DNA of 64,000 nt from contig NC_081407.1 of assembly GCF_030272615.1 (NCBI RefSeq), positions 440,417,213-440,481,212 on the forward strand, written 5' to 3'. The first letter of the stretch is position 1; each line of letters starts with the position of its first letter. A program made the position numbers and the translations under genes. This DNA is from Cryptomeria japonica (Eukaryota > Streptophyta > Pinopsida > Cupressales > Cupressaceae). This document shows, one piece after another, positions 58,401 to 64,000 of this stretch. Below the pieces are notes generated by a model, which was given only the letters and a program-made list of their open reading frames with translations, made no database searches and was not told where the DNA came from.

Positions 58401-58482
58401 GGGCATTATATTTTGTCTTCCATTGGATGAAATCTAGTGAATCAACAGATGCACTAGAACTAGAGTGTGATGCGGAAGCCAT
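55443..58482 (-). pseudogene. Element B ORF2: large unknown protein with K/E-rich helix (main part)
   Basis: Minus-strand reading from the ATG at 58482. It aligns with D ORF2 throughout: GLFCGKVKKIKP-like start (here SLFCGKVKKIKPEFNILEKK), HIRIILSRVHDDKMYLEWTH, FGQLLVGLFFYFQGYFPGV, KYEDDISFTIKVDECIMEVV, a basic linker with VFERKRKTK, DSLYNSLD, FFMRRR, an acidic linker, a lysine/glutamate region (about 56490-55965) and the coiled coil QLKLLCTVVEDQVQSLEEVV. The K/E part differs from D in length and repeat composition. Stops (e.g. near 57805) and frame changes (near 57200 and between 56964 and 56730) break it, and element C separates it from its last 118 codons. I know no family to which it belongs. 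Confidence 0.75.
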
Positions 58483-58922
58483 GATAAATAGAGAAATTCA
58501 AAAAATACCTTCGTAAATTGAAATTTAGGGCTTGCAAATTCCACTTCGCCACACACTCCTTTGGTTGCTGAAATACCGCTTTGAGTTCTACACTTGACCA
58601 ACAGATATTAGCTTCAAATTCTTCTTCAAAGTTTTGAAAATTCTTTGAATCGTAATGCAAATCACTTTTTCGTTGCTTAGCACTTGAAAACTTCTTTGCT
58701 TGAAAAATGATAAGTGAAAAATGACTTGAAAATTCCTTTTAAACAAGTTCTTCACCTACCACAATAAATGCTCCACATTAGGGTGTAAACCCTAATTTGC
58801 CTTTTACTATTTTTGATCTTCTACTAAATGATAGGTATCACATACTGGTTAAGGTCTTTTACCGATGTAAACTAAGGGTTTGAAACATTTTACCATTTTC
58901 TCCCCCTAAGCTTTTCTGATGC

Positions 58923-60205
58923 TTAGTTTACCGGTTCAGTGACTTCCATACTAGGTGTAGAAACCGGTTCTTCTTGAATCACTTCTTCTAGCTTCTTTTT
59001 CCACGCTTTCTTTATATCTGCTTGAATAGTTTCAACATCAATCTTTCCTTCCAGAGTGATTGGTATATCATCCGATATATTCTTTCTCATCCTGCAAAAT
59101 CTTGTTGTATGACCCGATTTGTTGCAATGATAGAAAATCATTCCAGGTGCTCTCCAAGGTCCATTATTCATGTTTCCATTCTTCCTTCTACATGTTGCAG
59201 CCGTGTGACCTCTACCATGACAAATAAAACAGGTTTCTCTCCATCCGGTTGCCGCTTGATAGCCACCACTACCTAACTGATGATTATAGGTATTAAACTA
59301 GTTTGGGTTCTAGTTCCCAGAGGGTTCGGGAAAAACTCCTTGACTCCTTTGAGGATACCTTCCAGTGTTGTGCATAACATACCTGTATTCAAATGCTCTA
59401 TGCCAAAACTTGTTGCATGCATAACAATTACCATTGAATCTATTGGGTCTAGGCTTATCATTTAGAAAATAAGGAAAATTATTGTAACCCTTACTTCTAC
59501 ATACATTAGTAGTGTGTCCTTCCTTGAAACAATTAAAACAAACAGGTTTGAACTTTTGCTTACCTTTATCCTTTGGTGTCGGTTGCTTATTTGATACTCC
59601 ATCTTTTGTTCCAGAGGTCTCACCTTCCTCATATTCAGAGAAACCAAGTCCATTAGTATTCTTTACCAGTTTAGCTGATTCAAGCTTTTGCTCTAGCTTA
59701 ACAAAGCTCTTATTGAATTTGGCAAGTATTTCCTTTGAATGAGTGAATTCTTTGGAAATAGCAGCATTGGATTCCTTTAAGGTTGCATTCTCAGAAACAA
59801 CCATGTGTAGTTCACCTTGCAATTATTCCTTTTCCACTTTACTTTCATGAAGATGAGCGGTAAGTGCACTAATCTCTTACTTCAGCTTGAAGATCTCATG
59901 ATCTTTGTCTTTTACCAAATCTTCAGGTTTCCTTCAGTTCTCAAGCTCTTGACACATTCTGATAGTTAGTCCTTCAAGTTCCCTTCTTAGGTTGGCATTG
60001 GACTCATTCAGTTTTTCAACTTCTTGAACTAGGGCTTCCATGTCTGCTTCATCAGAAGAACTGTTTTCAATTAGCTCCATCATTTTTTTAGCATGCTCTC
60101 TCTTCTTTTTGCCTAAGAGGTCTTATATTTGACTTTAAGTTCATCATAAGCATGGTCAGTCTGAGTGAGCCAATGAGTAAGTTCCCTCACAATGTATTCC
60201 CCCAT
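58923..60205 (-). pseudogene. Element B ORF1: coiled-coil protein with zinc knuckles (Gag-like)
   Basis: The ATG at 60205 (MGEYIVRELTHWLTQTDHAY) is the counterpart of the D ORF1 start and here is not followed by the early stop. Near 60098 a GA dinucleotide is added compared with D, shifting the frame; further stops follow. Motifs in order: coiled coil, CFNCFKEGHTTNVC (complete), CYACNKFWHRAFEYR (degenerate), CFICHGRGHTAATC (complete) and FYHCNKSGHTTRFC (first cysteine lost). Different knuckles are damaged in B and D, so the common ancestor very likely had four. It ends at 58923-58925 next to a GGGGGAG purine tract. Confidence 0.78.
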
Positions 60206-60240
60206 ATCTCTTTCCAAGTGGTTAGACTTATAGAAAGGTT

Positions 60241-60255
60241 GGCTCTTATACCAAT
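60241..60255 (-). promoter_or_regulatory. Element B primer-binding site
   Basis: On the minus strand ATTGGTATAAGAGCC follows the 5' LTR; it matches the initiator tRNA-Met site TTGGTATCAGAGCC except for one base. Confidence 0.8.
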
Positions 60256-61432
60256 TGATGAATACTAAGAGGGGGGGTGAATTAGTATACCAAAAAATAC
60301 TGAACTCAAACACTTTAATAGTCTGGCAGTAAACCAATAAAACAGTTTTGCAAACACATCGGTTAACACACATGCAAACCAAACAACAAATAAGGAATTC
60401 ACCCACAGAAGCACAATCACCATAACACAAGAGATTTTGGCACGGAAACCCAAATGGCAAAAACCACAGTGAGATGAAACTCACAAGTGACTATCTAGAG
60501 AATAGTAACCAGACCGGTTAAGGTCATACAATGTTCTTTACCAAAACAGATTTTGTTAGGAATCTCAATCTCTATTAGGAGATAAGTTTGATTAAAGACT
60601 ACCTTGTGAGAGGATTTCAGATCCATAGTTGTAAACCACCTGGTTAGAGGATTTACTAAGGCTCTGCCAAGCCTACCCAGTTAAGGGTTTCAATACTTGT
60701 CAAAGATGTGAGTAATCAACAAGTGAGTGATCTAAATACTAGCACGGTATGCTTGGTTAGATCCTTGATAGCTCATTATTAATGCATTTTAGCATTACTT
60801 TAGTCTTCAAACACTTCATACTCTATTTCTTCACACAGACTTATTCTTCTTCTATGACCACGTATACAACAATCTCAACAATCACCTTAAACCCTAACAA
60901 TCAACTAAAACCCTAGACATGATGTTCTTAAAAGGAATCTAATTGCATGCCGGTCCAATAGGATTACATTGCAAGTTCCTAGGTTCAGTGTATCTAGACA
61001 CATTTGGTAACACGGCACAAAATCACCATCAAAGTGTCGATGGATGGTAACTCGTCACAAAATATACCAGTTGGTAACTCATCACAGAGTATTACTGGTT
61101 TATACAACTTTAGCGATTACCGGTTGGTAATTCAGAGTAATATCAGTTCAATTATTAAATAGATTATCAGTTGACAAAAATGAAGACTGGGAAAATGATA
61201 ACTATCGCTTTTAGTCCCTTTGCTCCACTTGAGATCCTCAAACCGCTTGAGGTCTCCATACCACTTGAGATCGGTAAACACTTTCTGCAAAACACCGATA
61301 GCCTATACTATAATGCAATACCGATTTGGAACAAATATCGGTTGAGCATAACTCATATATACAAAAAGTGATCTCAAAGCAAGTGTGTGTCCATCAATGA
61401 CAATCACAACATAAACATCAAAAATGCCAACA
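60256..61432 (-). repeat. Element B 5' LTR (1,177 bp)
   Basis: Copy of 10433-11580, with TG...CA ends and followed by the CAATC duplication at 61433-61437. It is about 30 bp longer than its partner, through extra copies of short stretches around 61040-61080 and 61240-61270. Confidence 0.88.
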
Positions 61433-61437
61433 CAATC

Positions 61438-62851
61438 AAGCTTGTATTCTCATTGTTATTCAAATGAAAGATATTACCTCTAGTCCGATTACCAGTTGCA
61501 GATTCCAAACCAGTTCTATTCATGATTTTGCATTTACCATTCTTGAATTGTAAGTGAAATCTAATTGACCAACACTCAAAAGATTATGCTTCAAACCTTC
61601 AACATAATAAATGTTGTCAGTATTTTGCTTACCATCAAAAGATATAGTGCCTTTTCCTCTTATCAAACAAGATTTATCAACCCCAAATCTTACTAGACCT
61701 CCATTGTATTCCTGAAAAGTTAAGAATTTACTTTTATCACCAGTCATATGATGTGAACATCTGGAATCAATGATCCATTCATCCCTTTCTTCAATTTTAG
61801 TTGCCAGGGCCTGCTCTACCGATTGAATAGTAGGTGCTAGTTGATCTTCTATTATTGCAACAAAAGCCCATCCATTTTCTATCGGTTCCTCATCAGAATC
61901 ATCAGTAACTCCTTCATTAGCATAGTAACATTATTTGTCTCTATTCTTCTTAAATATGCATCTCTGATATTCAGGGTTAGGCTTATATGTTCTTTTAGCT
62001 TCTTTCAATCTTGCATGTCTATCAAGACACCTAGATGCCATATGACCAATTTTATTGTAGTTAAAACATTTAAATGGTGCTTTACCTTCATACTTATTTC
62101 CAATTGGACCTTTAGGCATTTTCCTTGCAAATAGTGCTTCAAGCTCTTCAAGTTCTTCATTCTCTCTTCTGATTTCTTCAAGTTCTCTAGCATAGAGTGC
62201 TTTCCAATCAGATTTTTTAGATGACGATGATGAAGAAGTTGCAGATGATGAAGCTTTGAAAGCCAAATCTATCTTAATTATAGCAACAGGACGAAATTCC
62301 TCAAGTTTAAAAGTTGAAAGTTTTCCAACCAAAGTATATCTAGATACTGATGTATTAGGCATTGTTCTCAACTCATTAATAGTAGTTACTTTCATTTTGT
62401 ATGCTAGTGGAAATGCTCTTAAAACTTTAGAAACAATTTCATCTTCACTTAAGGATCCTCCACAACATTGTATACCCAAAACAATTTCATTAACTCTTTC
62501 CATAAAAGCATAAATCATTTCATCTTCTTCCATTTTCAGATTTTTATACCTGACCTGGAAGCATTCTAGTTTTGCAATTTTGACAGTGGTATCACCTTCA
62601 TTCAATGTCTCTAATTTATCCCAAATAGCCAATGTGATCAAAAGTGTTTCTCTTCCTTTGCAATCATTCTCTTGATCTTTAGCCAAGGTTGGTGGATTAG
62701 GTTCTCTATGTAGGATCAACATAGCCATTCTCTGTAACATCCCATATGTCTTTTCCAATGCAATTCATATGTGTCTCCATTCGGATCTTCCATATACCAT
62801 AGTTAGTTCCATCAAGCTTCGAATTGTCCTTCTTGAAATAGTTAGTTGCCA
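61438..62851 (-). pseudogene. gag-pro: Element A Gag and protease (broken), 5' part of the split pol
   Basis: The minus-strand ATG at 62851 begins MATNYFKKDNSKLDGTNYGI, a typical copia Gag start; a frame change near 62750 leads into the frame ending at 61931. That frame has the capsid helices (FMERVNEIVLGIQCCGGSL) and the knuckle CFNYNKIGHMASRC, in which the second cysteine is a tyrosine. A protease follows: WIIDSRCSHHMTGDKSKF, where D-S-G has become D-S-R, and GLKHNLLSVGQL. The reading reaches the CAATC duplication at 61437 and continues on the other side of B at 10427. It is inactive. Confidence 0.82.
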
Positions 62852-62895
62852 TAGAATCTCCTGAAGCTGTTAAACTTCTGCAAAAAGAGGACTTA

Positions 62896-62909
62896 GCTCT
62901 GATACAAAT
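62896..62909 (-). promoter_or_regulatory. Element A primer-binding site
   Basis: The minus strand reads ATTTGTATCAGAGC right after the 5' LTR end CCTAACA, one or two changes from TTGGTATCAGAGC. The A Gag ATG lies 45 bp further on. Confidence 0.75.
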
Positions 62910-63941
62910 TGTTAGGACCTAAAGGCAACTAAGAGGGGGGGGTGAGTCATTTGTCTATTAATTTCAACCCAAATATAACTTAACCAAACTTAGTGCATAA
63001 TATTGGTAAACCAAACTTAATGTCGGTAGACAGTTTAACAGTTAATAACAGTACCGGTAAAGTTTAATGCATGAAATAGAAAGACAAATAACATCCACAA
63101 CACATAACATATATATTTGTACGTGGAAACCCTGTAAGGAGAAAAACAACGGTGGAAAACCTTACCCTCAATCAGATGATACTACTACAGATAGTATGTG
63201 TGTACAAATGGGGTCTGCACATGCAGAAAGGCCAACTGCCTAGAGCAAACTACTCAATCACAAAATGGTAGTCACACTAACTACAATTGGATGGTTAAAT
63301 CCAATGATAATGTACTTCTCAAAATAGCATCTTCATATGTTGGATTCAGTACTAGTTAAGCTCTGATTGTCTTCTTCATACCTTCCTTGAATCTTCAAAT
63401 GATGTCTACATGTATAGCTCTGCTTATATTCGCATATACCTTATTACAATCCTCTACCACACCTTCTTCATAATCTCACAAATGAGATCTTACATATATA
63501 CCAAAACCTAAGACCAAATGTAAAGGTCGGCTCACTAAGAATATTACAATTAAATCAGTTACAAATGAATCAATATGTGATGCATCATGTTGGCTCAATG
63601 AATTTACAATAATAACCAATGAATAAAACATCTCCATAACATGTCGTGCCGATCTGGAATAGATAACGCTTGTCGGTCCATAACCTAGACCTATTTGCCG
63701 GTAATAGAAAATATGCAAACTCGATTAGACCAATAACCAAATATGCAAACAATGTCTTCGACATAACCAAGTAATCTCTAGATGATAATAAATCATCCTT
63801 AGTGCCGGTGAACAATATAACCTATCGATGAACCAAATACCGGTGACTGTGCATAAGTCACGAAGCATGCTGGTGAACATAACCAAGGATAATTGTTGAC
63901 ATCAATGACAAAACCACTGCAACACATCCATAATACCAACA
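62910..63941 (-). repeat. Element A 5' LTR (1,032 bp)
   Basis: On the minus strand it starts TGTTGGTATTATGG at 63941 and ends GGTCCTAACA at 62910. It is a copy of 6274-7317 with matching promoter region (minus-strand TATATA near 63494-63500) and is followed by the GTGTG duplication. Confidence 0.88.
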
Positions 63942-63946
63942 GTGTG
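63942..63946. repeat. Element A target-site duplication, right copy
   Basis: GTGTG equals 6269-6273. Confidence 0.75.
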
Positions 63947-64000
63947 GAGTAGTCCTGAATTCATATTTTCCATTTCATCACACCACTTTTCCCGCACACA
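63947..64000 (+). repeat. H: continuation of the AT-rich LTR beyond element A
   Basis: These 54 bases are the other side of the A insertion site, so they continue the H sequence that stops at 6268. No gene. Confidence 0.55.

Larger units (their letters stand above)
10433..61432 (-). mobile_element. B: non-autonomous copia-like element (ORF1 + ORF2, no pol)
   Basis: The element has LTRs at 10433-11580 and 60256-61432, a primer-binding site, a polypurine tract and a 5-bp target duplication. Between them lie a Gag-like ORF1 (58923-60205) and a long ORF2 (58482 down to 11852, split by element C). No protease, integrase, RT or RNase H reading is present in any part of it. Without C it would be about 7.8 kb. 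It is the same family as element D, on the opposite strand. Confidence 0.85.
6274..63941 (-). mobile_element. A: complete copia retrotransposon split by a 51-kb nested insertion
   Basis: The two LTRs (6274-7317 and 62910-63941) are copies of each other and flank one copia element read right to left. It is bordered by GTGTG at 6269-6273 and 63942-63946, a matching 5-bp target duplication. Gag and protease lie at 61438-62851, integrase to RNase H at 7715-10427; element B separates the two halves inside pol. Without B the element is about 6.7 kb. Stops, frameshifts and substituted catalytic residues make it non-functional. Confidence 0.88.

Overview
The window looks like a piece of a very large plant nuclear genome. 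It is AT-rich, holds no recognisable cellular gene, and is almost wholly made of LTR retrotransposons inserted into one another. Long AT-rich LTRs, Tat/Ogre-like Ty3 elements and copia elements with the polypurine tract AAAGGGGGAGAT fit a seed plant; a gymnosperm is plausible, but that is a guess from style, not a database match.

Layout, outermost to innermost. The oldest layer is a decayed plus-strand Ty3/gypsy element, G0 (2013-4890). It is cut on the left by the 5' end of a minus-strand copia element, Z (1-2012), and on the right by an AT-rich plus-strand LTR, H (4891-6268, resuming at 63947-64000). Inside H lies minus-strand copia A (6274-63941, target-site duplication GTGTG). Inside the pol of A lies element B (10433-61432, minus, TSD CAATC). 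Inside ORF2 of B lies C, a Tat/Ogre-like Ty3 element (12209-55442, minus). The integrase region of C carries two insertions: copia F (16035-23649, minus, TSD TCTCC) and element D (24090-45175, plus, TSD GGATA), which is a second copy of the B family. Inside ORF2 of D lies E (30344-43705, plus, TSD TATTC), which has two ~5 kb LTRs around a 3.3 kb interior with no coding capacity. From G0 to E this is seven generations of insertion, with five of the junctions marked by matching 5-bp duplications.

Coding content. A and F are ordinary copia elements (gag, protease, integrase, reverse transcriptase, RNase H in that order), both broken; F is the best preserved, one frame with six stops. C has gag and pol in different frames, with protease, a G-patch-like motif, RT, RNase H, a second archaeal-type RNase H and integrase. 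G0 has its archaeal-type RNase H before the RT instead of after it.

The most interesting content is the B/D family. Two independent insertions share the same design: copia-like LTRs of ~1.15 kb, an ORF1 encoding a coiled-coil protein with four zinc-knuckle-like motifs (Gag-like), and an ORF2 of about 1,100 codons encoding a protein I do not recognise, with a long lysine/glutamate helix, but no protease, integrase or RT. They look like a mobile non-autonomous family that needs enzymes from elsewhere. Their polypurine tract and LTR start match those of the autonomous copia elements A and F, which are the natural candidates for helpers.
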